A stretch of DNA of 64,000 nucleotides from Ruegeria intermedia (GCF_900129345.1 NZ_FQVK01000018.1:1-64000), one strand, 5' to 3'. Numbered from the stretch's first letter, positions 47,767 to 56,586 are shown. Made by a program: numbers and translations. Notes: generated by a model from the letters alone, not told the origin.

Positions 47767-49449
47767 TTATTCGGCCGCCACCTTCAGCGGCTCGGGCTTG
47801 GCCATCCATTCCTTGCCCTTCAGCATCGCCGACCAGTAGATCGGCGGCAGCAGCTTTTCCTTCAGGAACCAGGCCGCGCGGCTGGGCCTGGTCCCGTCGA
47901 TCAGGAATTTCGGGAAGCTGGGCTTCATCACCCCGCCATAGCCGAACTCGGCCAGAACGATCTTGCCGCGTTCCACCGTCAGCGGGCACGAGCCGTAACC
48001 GTCATAGGCCGCCACCGGGGCGCGGCCCTCGATATCGGCCACGATGTTGTCGGCCACCACCGGCGCCTGCTTGCGCGCGGCGGCCGCGGTTTTCGCGTTC
48101 GGCGCGTTCATCACGTCGCCCAGCGACCAGATGTTGTCAAAGCTCTTGTGCCGCAGCGTCGCCTGATCCACATCGACCCAGCCCGCCGCATCCGCCAGCG
48201 GCGACACCCGGATGAAGTCCGGTGCCACCTGCGGCGGGCAGACATGCATCATGTCGAACTCGACAGTCACCTGCTCGGGCTCGGCATCGGGCTTGGCCAC
48301 CTTGAACGTGGCGGTCTTCGCCGCCCCGTCCACCGCCACAAGATTGTGGAAGAAGTTCAGCGTGGCGTCGTATTTCCTGACATACTCCATCAGCGCCGGG
48401 ACATAGTCCTTGACCCCGAACAGCACCCCGCCCGCGTTCATGAACTGGATGTCGATATCCTTCAGAACCCCGCGCCGGACCCACGCGTCACCCGACAGAT
48501 ACATCGCCTTCTGCGGCGCGCCGGCACATTTGATCGGCATCGGCGGCTGCGTGAACAGCGCCCGGCCCGCCTTCAGCCCCTCGACCAACTGCCAAGTGTA
48601 GGGCGCCAGGTCATAGCGATAGTTCGAAGTCACCCCGTTGCGGCCCAGCGTTTCCTCCAGCCCCTCGACCGCGCTCCAGTCCAGCTTGAGCCCCGGAGAC
48701 ACTACCAGACGGTCGTATTTGACCACCCGGCAACCATCCAGAATGACGGCGTTGTTCTGCGGCTCGAACGCGGCCACGGCGGCCTTGATCCACTTGACCC
48801 CGCGCGGGATCAGCGACCCCATCGTCTTGGCCGTCTGTTCGGGCGTGAACACGCCGCCGCCCACAAGGGTCCAGCCGGGTTGATAATAGTGCACGTCCGA
48901 CGGATCGATGATGGCGATCGACAGGTCGGACTTGCGCGCATGCAGGCTGGCGGCGGTGGCGATGCCCCCGGCCCCGCCGCCCACGATCACCACGTCAAAG
49001 GACGCATCGCCGGTATCGGTCGGGGTCTTGCCACCATTGGCGATGCGGCGGGCGACGCCGCTCATGTCATACCCGGCGGCCTTGGTCGCGGCCAGGATCT
49101 CGGGCACGGGCCGACCCTGCGCGGCCTCGTGCAGCGACCACAGCGTGGCCGAGCGCGTGCCCGTCCGGCAATAGGCCAGGATCGGACCGGGCAGTTCGGT
49201 CAGGGCCTGTCCGAAGGCGCGGGCATCTTCGTCGCGGACCAGGCCGGATTGGACCGGAACATAGCGCGACTCGATACCCAGTCTTTCTGCGGCGGCCTCG
49301 ATTTCCTCGAATGTGGGCTGGTCAGCCCCTTCACCGTCGGGCCGGTTGCAGATGATGGCCCGGATCCCCGCCGCCTTGATGGCGGCAAGGTCGTCCGGTG
49401 TGATCTGCGGCGACACCGACAACTGATCTGAGATTTTCCTGATTTCCAT
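47767..49449 (-). CDS. Fusion of a DUF442 phosphatase-like/sulfurtransferase domain and a sulfide:quinone-reductase-like flavoprotein
   Basis: 560 aa in two parts. Residues 1-110 form a DUF442 (TIGR01244) domain with the P-loop active site C94-R-T-G-T-R-S, as found in BigR-operon proteins. Residues about 150-560 form an FAD oxidoreductase with VIVGGGAGG at 155-163 and two cysteines, C308 in PIKCAGAPQK and C404 in HVCPPQ, placed like the redox Cys pair of sulfide:quinone reductases. The predicted role is sulfide oxidation to persulfide with electrons to quinone, with the DUF442 part handling the sulfane sulfur. The persulfide dioxygenase gene ends 15 bases upstream, which supports this. Confidence 0.9.
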   Translation of the reverse strand: MEIRKISDQLSVSPQITPDDLAAIKAAGIRAIICNRPDGEGADQPTFEEIEAAAERLGIESRYVPVQSGLVRDEDARAFGQALTELPGPILAYCRTGTRSATLWSLHEAAQGRPVPEILAATKAAGYDMSGVARRIANGGKTPTDTGDASFDVVIVGGGAGGIATAASLHARKSDLSIAIIDPSDVHYYQPGWTLVGGGVFTPEQTAKTMGSLIPRGVKWIKAAVAAFEPQNNAVILDGCRVVKYDRLVVSPGLKLDWSAVEGLEETLGRNGVTSNYRYDLAPYTWQLVEGLKAGRALFTQPPMPIKCAGAPQKAMYLSGDAWVRRGVLKDIDIQFMNAGGVLFGVKDYVPALMEYVRKYDATLNFFHNLVAVDGAAKTATFKVAKPDAEPEQVTVEFDMMHVCPPQVAPDFIRVSPLADAAGWVDVDQATLRHKSFDNIWSLGDVMNAPNAKTAAAARKQAPVVADNIVADIEGRAPVAAYDGYGSCPLTVERGKIVLAEFGYGGVMKPSFPKFLIDGTRPSRAAWFLKEKLLPPIYWSAMLKGKEWMAKPEPLKVAAE

Positions 49450-49464
49450 CGTCGCCTCCCGCGA

Positions 49465-50412
49465 TCAGAGCTTGTTCACCGGAACCTTCAACATCTGGTT
49501 GCCGTCCTGGTCGGTCGGGATGTCGCCCGCCCGGATGTTGACCTGGATCGACGGGATGATCAGCGTCGGCATCGCCAGCGTCGCGTCACGCTCGGTGCGC
49601 ATCTTGATGAACTCGTCCCGCGTCTTGCCGCCGCCCACATGGATGTTGTGCGCCTTCTCCTCGGCCACCGTGGTTTCCCAGCGGATGTCCCGCCCGTTCG
49701 GGCCATAGTCGTGGCACATGAACAGCCGCGTCTCGTCCGGCAGGCTCAGCACCTTCTGGATCGAGTCATACAGAGTGCCCGCATCCCCGCCCGGAAAATC
49801 GGCCCGGGCCGAGCCGCCATCGGGCATGAACAGCGTATCCCCCACAAAGGCCGCATCACCCACCACATGCACCATGCAGGCCGGCGTATGGCCCGGCGTG
49901 TGCATGGCAAAGGCGGTCATGTTGCCGATCTTGTAGGTCATGCCGTCGGTGAACAGCGCATCGAACTGGCTGCCGTCGCGCTGGAACTCGGTGCCTTCGT
50001 TGAAGATCTTGCCAAAGACCTCCTGCACGATCTTGATGTTCTCGCCGATGCCGATCTTGCCGCCCAGCTTCTGCTGGATGTAGGGCGCCGCCGACAGGTG
50101 GTCGGCATGGGCATGCGTCTCGATGATCCATTCCAGCTTCAGCCCCTGCCTTTCGATCTCGGCGATCAGCAGATCTGCATGCTCGAAGGTGATCCGGCCG
50201 GCGGCATAGTCGATGTCCATCACGCTGTCGATGATTGCGCAGGCGTTCGACGTGGGGTCCTTGACGATATAGCTGATCGTCGCCGTCGCCTCGTCATAGA
50301 ACCCCTGAACCTCGGGCTTGACGCTCAGATCGACCGGATAGTCGGAAATCGGTGTCGCGATCGCATCCGCCATCCGCTGGTTGTGGGTGTCGATTGAATT
50401 CTGATCGTTCAT
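49465..50412 (-). CDS. Persulfide dioxygenase-like metallo-beta-lactamase-fold hydrolase (ETHE1/Blh type)
   Basis: 315-aa cytoplasmic enzyme with the metal motif THAHADH (H100, H102, D104, H105) and later HTPGHTPACMVHVVGDAAFV, GDTLF and MCHDYGP. These fit the mononuclear-iron ETHE1 group that oxidises glutathione persulfide to sulfite. The ATG at 50412 has GAGGAG upstream; longer open frames lie over the YeeE gene. Flanked by the sulfide:quinone-reductase fusion and the YeeE/YedE transporters. Confidence 0.92.
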   Translation of the reverse strand: MNDQNSIDTHNQRMADAIATPISDYPVDLSVKPEVQGFYDEATATISYIVKDPTSNACAIIDSVMDIDYAAGRITFEHADLLIAEIERQGLKLEWIIETHAHADHLSAAPYIQQKLGGKIGIGENIKIVQEVFGKIFNEGTEFQRDGSQFDALFTDGMTYKIGNMTAFAMHTPGHTPACMVHVVGDAAFVGDTLFMPDGGSARADFPGGDAGTLYDSIQKVLSLPDETRLFMCHDYGPNGRDIRWETTVAEEKAHNIHVGGGKTRDEFIKMRTERDATLAMPTLIIPSIQVNIRAGDIPTDQDGNQMLKVPVNKL

Positions 50413-50434
50413 GATTTTGTCTCCTCTTGGGCGC

Positions 50435-50872
50435 TCAGGCCTTGGCCGAGCGCGAATACAACGGTTTGTCCTGCAGGATCCGGGCCAGGGCCAGGCCCAC
50501 GGCGACGGCGCCCAGGAACAGCACCACCTCCCACCGTCCGGCACCCAGGGCCGGAATGGCCGCGCCGGGGCAGAACCCGGCGATGCCCCATCCGATGCCG
50601 AACAGAGCCGATCCGCCGATCAGCTTGCCGTCGATGACGGTCGAGGTCGGAATCTGGAACCGCGCGGCAAACAGGGGCGCCTTCCGACGCCAGACCAGTC
50701 GGTAGCCGATGAAGGTCACCACAAGCGCACCGCCCATCACGAAGGCCAGGCTGGGATCCCAGGTGCCGGCAATGTCAAAGAAGTTCAGGACCTTGGCCGG
50801 GTTCATCATGCCCGAGATGGCAATCCCCACGCCGAAGACGAGGCCGGTCAGGAAGGTATGGAACAGTTTCAT
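50435..50872 (-). CDS. YeeE/YedE (DUF6691-type) half-transporter, downstream copy
   Basis: 145-aa membrane protein with four helices. The signatures are FGVGIAISGMMNPAKVLNFF and GIGWGIAGFCPGAAIPALG with a conserved Cys. Pairs of such half-length proteins together resemble one full YeeE/TsuA thiosulfate transporter. Four bases downstream of its partner gene. The likely cargo is thiosulfate or another sulfur compound; no direct evidence. Confidence 0.9.
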   Translation of the reverse strand: MKLFHTFLTGLVFGVGIAISGMMNPAKVLNFFDIAGTWDPSLAFVMGGALVVTFIGYRLVWRRKAPLFAARFQIPTSTVIDGKLIGGSALFGIGWGIAGFCPGAAIPALGAGRWEVVLFLGAVAVGLALARILQDKPLYSRSAKA

Positions 50873-50876
50873 CGGC

Positions 50877-51308
50877 TTACCCTCCGATCACATGGCGGAT
50901 GACGAAGACGGTAATGGCGGCGGTTGCCATGAAGGTCGGGACCGCCACCAGCGACCGCACCGACAGGCGCGACAGGCCGCAAACACCGTGGCCCGACGTG
51001 CACCCGGACCCGAGGCTGGCCCCAAGCCCGACGATGACACCGCCGACGGCAATCATCAGCGGGCTGACCGGAACGTCGATCGCCGGCATCGTACCGGTGA
51101 CCGCGAAGATCAGCGCCGGCGCCACGACCATGCCCGCCACCAGAGCCAGACGCCATGAGATTTCCGAGGCATTCTCGGGGAAAACCAGCCCCGACATGAT
51201 CCCGGTCGCTCCCATGATGCGGCCCAGCCCCAGCATCAGCAGAACCGCCCCCAGGCCGATCAGCAAACCGCCCCCGAAAGAAGCGAAAGGTGTGAAAACA
51301 GTCTCCAT
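50877..51308 (-). CDS. YeeE/YedE half-transporter, upstream copy
   Basis: 143-aa membrane protein with the family motif LGSGCTSGHGVCGLSRLS, whose Cys residues are thought to relay sulfur substrate through YeeE channels. It starts at ATG 51308, 1 base after the DUF2892 gene, and is followed 4 bases later by the second half-transporter. The pair is typical of BigR-type sulfide operons. Confidence 0.9.
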   Translation of the reverse strand: METVFTPFASFGGGLLIGLGAVLLMLGLGRIMGATGIMSGLVFPENASEISWRLALVAGMVVAPALIFAVTGTMPAIDVPVSPLMIAVGGVIVGLGASLGSGCTSGHGVCGLSRLSVRSLVAVPTFMATAAITVFVIRHVIGG

Positions 51309-51309
51309 G

Positions 51310-51525
51310 TCAGGTCCTCTTGCAGGTTTTGATGCCCAAGACACCATAAAGCGGGCAGATCCGCAGCGCCGAAGTGACCAGCATCACCACGCCGACGATC
51401 ACGGCGCCCCATTTCCCGAGCCCACCGTCGAAAAACGGCAATTCGCTGGCAAATGCCAAGTACAACAGAACCAGTCCCAGCGCGGCGCGCAGGATGCGGT
51501 CCAAAGTTCCCACATTTGTGGTCAT
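51310..51525 (-). CDS. DUF2892 (YgaP-membrane-domain-like) small membrane protein
   Basis: 71-aa protein with two membrane helices, beginning MTTNVGTLDRILRAALGLVL and ending RICPLYGVLGIKTCKRT. DUF2892 is the membrane half of the rhodanese YgaP and is common in sulfide-oxidation operons. ATG 51525 has GGAGGG upstream and is the first gene after the promoter palindromes, so it leads the operon. Confidence 0.85.
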   Translation of the reverse strand: MTTNVGTLDRILRAALGLVLLYLAFASELPFFDGGLGKWGAVIVGVVMLVTSALRICPLYGVLGIKTCKRT

Positions 51526-51537
51526 GATGCCCTCCAC

Positions 51538-51596
51538 ATTCCAAGTCTGGAATGACATATAGGGCCGGTTCCCGGGCTCTTCAGTGACAATGTCAC
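51538..51596 (-). promoter_or_regulatory. Sulfide-operon promoter with two palindromes
   Basis: On the minus strand a -10-like TATATG lies at 51561-51556. The palindrome ATTCCAAGTCTGGAAT (51538-51553) fits ATTC-N8-GAAT, the pattern I recall for SqrR/BigR-type persulfide-sensing repressors, and would cover the transcription start. GTGACAATGTCAC (51584-51596) is a perfect 6+1+6 dyad centred about 41 bases upstream of that start, a class II Crp/Fnr activator position. Confidence 0.6.
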
Positions 51597-51622
51597 GAAA
51601 GCCAAAGGATTTCAGGATAAAA

Positions 51623-52288
51623 TCAGCCGCTTTGCGCCAGCGCCTGCAAGGCCGCCTTGTCGGCAAGAGTGACCCGCCCGCGCGACTGGGTGATCAACTC
51701 GCGCTTCTGAAAATCGTTCAGGACGCGCGAGATCACTTCACGGGCGGTGCCAAGTTCGTCGGCCAGTTGCTGGTGGGTCACCTGTATCTCGGACGCCGCG
51801 CCCGCCAGCGCCAGCAACCGTTTCGCCAACCGCACATCGATGCGTCCGAAGGCGACATCGTCGACCACCCGCAAAAGATCGATCAACCGGCGCGAATAGG
51901 CCTCGAAGACAAAGCCGCGGAACGCGTCTTCTTCGGCCGCCAGCCGATCGAACTCGGCCTTCGGCAGAACAACGGCCGTGACGTCCGTTTCCGCGATCCC
52001 CTGGGCATTGTATGCCTCCTCGGCCAGCATGCAGGCAGTGGTCAGAACGCAGCTGTCGCCGGCCTCGACCCGATACAGAACGATCTCGCGCCCCGCACCC
52101 GACCGCTGGGATACCCGAATTCGCCCGTCGTACAGGAACAGCAGGCTTTCGGGCACGTTGTCCGGGCCAAACACCTGCGCACCCTTCGGAAACCGCACCA
52201 TGCGCGCCGCCTTGCGCAGCCGGTCGCGGACCCGGTCCGGCAAGCGGCGGGTTCCATTGAACCGGTCGGTCCAGTCCGGCTGCCTCAT
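51623..52288 (-). CDS. Crp/Fnr-family regulator next to the sulfide operon
   Basis: 221 aa. A cyclic-nucleotide-binding-like domain (residues about 20-130) contains C80 and C86 (DSCVLTTACML). The C-terminal winged helix reads VTHQQLADELGTAREVISRV and LNDFQKRELI. The Fnr iron-sulfur Cys cluster is absent at the N-terminus, so sensing is not the classical Fnr type; C80/C86 could react with persulfide or oxidant, but that is inference. It lies upstream of and co-oriented with the sulfide operon. The dyad at 51584-51596 in that promoter is a plausible target. Confidence 0.9.
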   Translation of the reverse strand: MRQPDWTDRFNGTRRLPDRVRDRLRKAARMVRFPKGAQVFGPDNVPESLLFLYDGRIRVSQRSGAGREIVLYRVEAGDSCVLTTACMLAEEAYNAQGIAETDVTAVVLPKAEFDRLAAEEDAFRGFVFEAYSRRLIDLLRVVDDVAFGRIDVRLAKRLLALAGAASEIQVTHQQLADELGTAREVISRVLNDFQKRELITQSRGRVTLADKAALQALAQSG

Positions 52289-52414
52289 GTCGGCGTTCGC
52301 ATTATCAGACCGATGCTCCTATCCATCGCCAGGCCCCACCAGCCACAATGTTGCTGCCCCAACTTGGGGGCCGCATCCGCGAAGGTCAAGCAATCGCCGC
52401 CGGGGGCGCTGCGC

Positions 52415-53560
52415 TTACAGCGCCGCGCGGAACAGTTGGGTCAGGTTGTCCTCGGTCAATTCGATCGGGTTGCCACCACACGAGGGGTCAATGATCGCAC
52501 CCTTGACCAGCTCCGGGATCGCATCCCCGGTCACGCCCAGATCGGACAGCGTGCGCGGGATGCCCAGCGAGTCGTTGAATTCCTGCACGAAGGCCCGGAA
52601 CCCGTCGAACCCGCCGGAAATGCCCAGGTAAGCCGCGGCCGCGTCGAACCGGTCGGCAATCGCAGGGGCATTGAACTCCAGAACCGCGGGCATGCAGACC
52701 GCGTTGGTGGTGCCGTGATGGGTGTTGAACACCGCACCGATCGGGTGGCTCATGGCGTGAATCGCGCCCAGTCCCTTCTGGAAAGCCGTCGCACCCATGG
52801 CAGCCGCGCTCATCATCTGGGCACGCGCCTCGATGTCGGTGCCGTCCGCATAGGCGCGCGGCAAGTACTCCTTGACCAGCCGCATCCCCTCCAGCGCGAT
52901 GCCCTGGCTCATCGGATGGTAATGGGGGCTGGAATAGGCCTCGACGCAATGCGCAAAGGCATCCAGGCCGGTCCCGGCGGTGATGAATTTCGGCATGCCC
53001 ACGGTCAGTTCAGGGTCGCAGATCACCACGGTCGGCAGCACCTTGGGGTGGAAGATGATCTTCTTGGCATGGGTTTCCGAGTTGGTGATGACGCTGGCGC
53101 GGCCGACTTCCGAGCCGGTGCCGGCCGTCGTCGGCACGGCGATGATCGGCGCGATCGCTTCGGCATCCGCACGGGTCCACCAATCGCCGATGTCCTCGAA
53201 ATCCCAGACCGGCCGCGTCTGACCGGCCATGAAAGCGACCATCTTGCCCAGATCCAGCCCCGATCCACCGCCAAACGCGATCACACCGTCATGTTCACCC
53301 GCCTTGTAGGCGACGACGCCAGCTTCGAGGTTCTTTTCGTTCGGGTTCGGGTCGACCTCGCTGAACAGGCCGCGGCCCAGCCCGGCGGCCTCGAGAATGT
53401 CCAGCGTCGCGGCGGTGATCGGCAGATCGGCCAGGCCGCGGTCGGTGACCAGAAGCGGGCGTTTGATCCCCGCCGCCGCGCAGGCCGCGGGCAGTTCCTT
53501 GATGCGGCCCGCGCCGAATTTGATCGTGGTCGGATAGGACCAGTTTCCAACAAGACTCAT
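52415..53560 (-). CDS. Iron-containing alcohol dehydrogenase
   Basis: 381-aa group III NAD(P)-dependent alcohol dehydrogenase. The nucleotide-binding GGGSGLDLGK and the metal ligands in GTGLDAFAHCVEAY (Asp and His) and AIHAMSHPIGA..NTHHGTTNA (two His) are present, all in the usual order. Length is standard. It is the last gene of the operon, 66 bases after the aldehyde dehydrogenase and across a perfect hairpin, so its natural product is probably the aldehyde used by that enzyme. Confidence 0.93.
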   Translation of the reverse strand: MSLVGNWSYPTTIKFGAGRIKELPAACAAAGIKRPLLVTDRGLADLPITAATLDILEAAGLGRGLFSEVDPNPNEKNLEAGVVAYKAGEHDGVIAFGGGSGLDLGKMVAFMAGQTRPVWDFEDIGDWWTRADAEAIAPIIAVPTTAGTGSEVGRASVITNSETHAKKIIFHPKVLPTVVICDPELTVGMPKFITAGTGLDAFAHCVEAYSSPHYHPMSQGIALEGMRLVKEYLPRAYADGTDIEARAQMMSAAAMGATAFQKGLGAIHAMSHPIGAVFNTHHGTTNAVCMPAVLEFNAPAIADRFDAAAAYLGISGGFDGFRAFVQEFNDSLGIPRTLSDLGVTGDAIPELVKGAIIDPSCGGNPIELTEDNLTQLFRAAL

Positions 53561-53582
53561 GTCAGCTTTCCTTGTGTCTAAG

Positions 53583-53617
53583 GCCTGCCCCGGCGAGGGG
53601 GGCGGTCCGGGGCAGGC
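53583..53617 (-). promoter_or_regulatory. Intercistronic hairpin between the aldehyde and alcohol dehydrogenase genes
   Basis: A perfect 11-bp stem (GCCTGCCCCGG at 53583-53593 with CCGGGGCAGGC at 53607-53617) and 13-base loop follow the aldehyde dehydrogenase stop. No T-run follows on the operon strand. Likely an mRNA-stability element. Confidence 0.6.
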
Positions 53618-53626
53618 AAATCGTCC

Positions 53627-55009
53627 TCAGCCCGTCACCTTCTTCAGGTGGTAGGATTTGGGACGTGTCAGGTTGTGATATCCGATGATCGACAGGCCGC
53701 CGCCGCGGCCGGTATTCTTGCACCCGGTCCAGCACAGGCCCGGGTCAAGGTAATCGGCCCGGTTCATGAACACGGTTCCAGTCTCGATCCGATCACCGAC
53801 GCGTTCGGCCCGCGCCACGTCGCGCGTCCACAGCGAGGCGGTCAGGCCGAATTCGCTGTCATTCATCAAGGCAATGGCCTCGTCATCCGAGGACACCTTC
53901 ATGATCCCCACGACCGGGCCAAAGCTTTCGTCGCGCATCACCCGCATGTCGTGTGTGACGTTGGTCAGGATCTGCGGCGTCAGATAGGCGCCGCCGTCAT
54001 CCTCGGCAAAGGTCTCGATATGCGCCACGGCACCGGCGGCCACGGCCTCGGCGATCTGCGCGCGCACCTCGTCGGCAAAGCGCACGTTGGCCATCGGCCC
54101 CAGCGTCGTTTCCGGGTCCAGCGGGTTGCCCAGCTTGTAGCCCCTGACGATCTCGACCGCCTTGGCGACGAAGTCGTCATACAGGCTTTCATGCACATAG
54201 ATCCGCTCGATCCCGCAGCAGCACTGGCCCGAGTTGAACATGGCCCCGTCGATCAGCGTCTCGACCGCCGCATCCAGATCGGCATCCTCCATGACATAGC
54301 CGGGGTCCTTGCCCCCCAACTCGGTGCTGACGGGGGTAAAGGTTCCGGCCACTGCCCGTTCCATCGCCTGCCCTCCGGCGACCGAGCCGGTGAAATTCAC
54401 GAAATCGAACGCCTTGCCGGCAATCAGATCGTTGGTCACGTCATGGCTCAGAAACAGGTTCTGGAACACGTTCTCCGGCACGCCAGCCGAGTGGAAGGCC
54501 CGCGCCATCCGTTCGCCCACCAACAAGGTCTGCGTGGCATGTTTCAGCACAACCGTATTGCCCGCGATCAAGGCGGGCGCCACCGTGTTGATCGCCGTCA
54601 TGTACGGATAGTTCCAGGGGGCCACGACGAACACCACCCCATGCGGCACGCGCTTGATGTAGCGCTTGAACGTCTCGTCCTCGCCCACGGCGATATCAGC
54701 CAGCGCATCGCGCGCAATGCCCGCCATATAGGTCGCGCGTTCGTTGAAACCGCCGAACTCGCCACCATAGCGCACCGGCCGGCCCATCATCTGCGCCAGT
54801 TCCGGTACGATCTCGTCATTCATCGCCCCCACGGCGGCAACGCCGGCCGTCACCAGATCGATCCGCTCCCGCAATGGCCGCGCCGCCCAATCCGCCTGCG
54901 CTGCCCGCGCCCGACCCGCTGCGGCGAACGCCGCGTCCCGATCCAGCGCAGTCCGCTCGGCAAACACCGATCCGTCGATCGGCGAGATACATTTCAACAC
55001 CTGACCCAT
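53627..55009 (-). CDS. Aldehyde dehydrogenase (NAD(P)+-dependent)
   Basis: 460-aa enzyme that oxidises an aldehyde to the acid. VVAPWNYPYMTAINTVAPAL, FTGSVAGGQAM, the catalytic Glu block ELGGKDPGYV and the nucleophile region FNSGQCCCGIERIYVH (catalytic Cys among three) are present. The start matches the beginning of the family (SPIDGSVFAERTAL). It sits between the glutamine-synthetase-like gene and the alcohol dehydrogenase, in a probable amine or amino-alcohol pathway. Confidence 0.94.
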   Translation of the reverse strand: MGQVLKCISPIDGSVFAERTALDRDAAFAAAGRARAAQADWAARPLRERIDLVTAGVAAVGAMNDEIVPELAQMMGRPVRYGGEFGGFNERATYMAGIARDALADIAVGEDETFKRYIKRVPHGVVFVVAPWNYPYMTAINTVAPALIAGNTVVLKHATQTLLVGERMARAFHSAGVPENVFQNLFLSHDVTNDLIAGKAFDFVNFTGSVAGGQAMERAVAGTFTPVSTELGGKDPGYVMEDADLDAAVETLIDGAMFNSGQCCCGIERIYVHESLYDDFVAKAVEIVRGYKLGNPLDPETTLGPMANVRFADEVRAQIAEAVAAGAVAHIETFAEDDGGAYLTPQILTNVTHDMRVMRDESFGPVVGIMKVSSDDEAIALMNDSEFGLTASLWTRDVARAERVGDRIETGTVFMNRADYLDPGLCWTGCKNTGRGGGLSIIGYHNLTRPKSYHLKKVTG

Positions 55010-55103
55010 TGGTCACTCCATCCTCAAGCAAAGCAGGCCCGCTGCTTCATCTGGCCAAAAATATCTCGGGGAGCGTGAGGGGCTGGCCCCTCACATCCGC
55101 CCT

Positions 55104-56465
55104 CTACGCCCGCTCGAACCCGCGGGCAATCTCCCAATCGGTCACCACACGCTCGAATTCCTCGATCTCGACCTCGGCGGCGCGCACATAGTGGTCCACC
55201 ACATCATCGCCCATGGCCGCCCGCAGCATGGACGACCCGTGCAACGCATCCCGCGCCGCGCGCAGATTGCCCGGAATCATGCCGGTATCCCCCTGATAGA
55301 CATCACCCTTGGTGGGCGGCTGCAGCTCCAGCCCCTCCTCGATACCCGCGATTCCGGCGGCCAGCATTCCGGCGATGGCCAGATAGGGGTTCACGTCCGA
55401 GCCCGGAATCCGGCATTCCACCCGCACGGCCTTGGTGCCATCCCCACACAGCCGGAACCCCGCGGTGCGGTTGTCCACCGACCAGATGATCCGCGTCGGC
55501 GCGAATGTGCCCTTCATGAACCGCTTGTAGCTGTTGATGTAGGGCGCCATGAAACAGGTATAGTCGGCGGCGTATTTCAGCAGGCCCGCCATGTAGCTCT
55601 TCATCAGATCCGACATGCCCAGCGGATCGGCCGGATCGTAGAAGGCCGGCTGCCCGTCCGCCCACAGAGACTGATGCACATGCGAAGAACTCCCGACCCG
55701 GTCGTGATGCCATTTCGGCAGGAAGGTCGCCGCATGGCCGTGCTGCCAAGCAATCTCTTTCACGGCGTTCTTGGCGATCGAGTGATACTCGGCCGTCTGC
55801 ATCGCCGGGGCGTATTTTATGTTCAGCTCTTCCTGCCCGGCCTCGGCCTCGCCCTTTGAGTTTTCCACCGGAATGCCCGCGTTCCACAGATGGTTGCGGA
55901 TCGGGCGCATCACATGCTCTTCCTTGGTGGTCTGCAGAATATGATAGTCCTCATTGTAGCCCGAGATCGGTTCCAGATCGCGGAACCCCTCCTTGCGGAT
56001 CTGATCGAAGCTCTTTTCGAACAGGAAAAACTCCAGCTCGGTCGCGCACATTGCCTCATAGCCCATGGCCTTCAGGCGATTGACCTGCTTCTTCAGAATG
56101 GCGCGCGGAGAATGCGGGACCTCCTCATGCGTGTGGTGATCCAGCACGTCGCACATCACCATCACCGTGCCTTCCAGCCACGGAACCGGGCGCAGGGTGC
56201 TGAGGTCGGGCTTCATGACATAGTCGCCATAGCCGCGCTCCCAGCTGGTCGAGGCATAGCCGTCCGGCGTCGCCATCTCGAGATCGGTGGCCAGCAGGTA
56301 GTTGCAGCAATGGGTCTCGCGCCAGGCGCCGGCCACGAAATGACCCGCATAAAAGCGCTTGCCCATCAACCGGCCCTGCATGTCCACCATGCAGACCAGC
56401 ACGGTATCCACATCGCCTTCATCGACCTGGACCTTCAGATCCGCCAAAATCGCATCAATGCCCAT
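55104..56465 (-). CDS. Glutamine-synthetase-like gamma-glutamyl ligase (GlnA3/PuuA type)
   Basis: 453-aa member of the glutamine synthetase superfamily, ATP-dependent. Metal/glutamate-site motifs: CATELEFFLFE, EAEAGQEELNIKYA, SSSHVHQSLW, and the ATP-side block YKRFMKGTFAPTR..WSVDNRTAGFRL with R-containing VECRIPGSDVNPYLA. The layout is that of PuuA-like ligases, which join glutamate to putrescine, ethanolamine or other amines rather than ammonia. The ATG at 56465 has AAGGA 9 bases upstream; ATG 56474 is also in frame but has no spacing. Flanked by TRAP and dehydrogenase genes. Confidence 0.92.
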   Translation of the reverse strand: MGIDAILADLKVQVDEGDVDTVLVCMVDMQGRLMGKRFYAGHFVAGAWRETHCCNYLLATDLEMATPDGYASTSWERGYGDYVMKPDLSTLRPVPWLEGTVMVMCDVLDHHTHEEVPHSPRAILKKQVNRLKAMGYEAMCATELEFFLFEKSFDQIRKEGFRDLEPISGYNEDYHILQTTKEEHVMRPIRNHLWNAGIPVENSKGEAEAGQEELNIKYAPAMQTAEYHSIAKNAVKEIAWQHGHAATFLPKWHHDRVGSSSHVHQSLWADGQPAFYDPADPLGMSDLMKSYMAGLLKYAADYTCFMAPYINSYKRFMKGTFAPTRIIWSVDNRTAGFRLCGDGTKAVRVECRIPGSDVNPYLAIAGMLAAGIAGIEEGLELQPPTKGDVYQGDTGMIPGNLRAARDALHGSSMLRAAMGDDVVDHYVRAAEVEIEEFERVVTDWEIARGFERA

Positions 56466-56546
56466 CGTTCTCATTCCTTGTCACTTCCAAGACCCCGACC
56501 CCGTCTCACACTGGCGCACGTGCCCTTGCGGTCACCCGCCAAAACC

Positions 56547-56578
56547 CCCCGGCGCACGACACAACCCGCGCGCCGGGG
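56547..56578 (-). terminator. Terminator-like hairpin between the TRAP binding protein and the ligase gene
   Basis: A perfect 9-bp stem (CCCCGGCGC at 56547-56555 with GCGCCGGGG at 56570-56578) is followed on the minus strand by GGTTTT. It lies just after the binding-protein stop. The short T-run suggests partial termination, with read-through to the ligase gene. Confidence 0.5.
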
Positions 56579-56586
56579 TAACAGAC

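Noticed and set aside
45913-49431. 1172-codon plus-strand open frame opposite sulP and the sulfide:quinone-reductase fusion
   Set aside because: It is antisense to two well-supported genes and has the His/Gln/Arg-rich composition typical of reverse-strand shadows in high-GC DNA.
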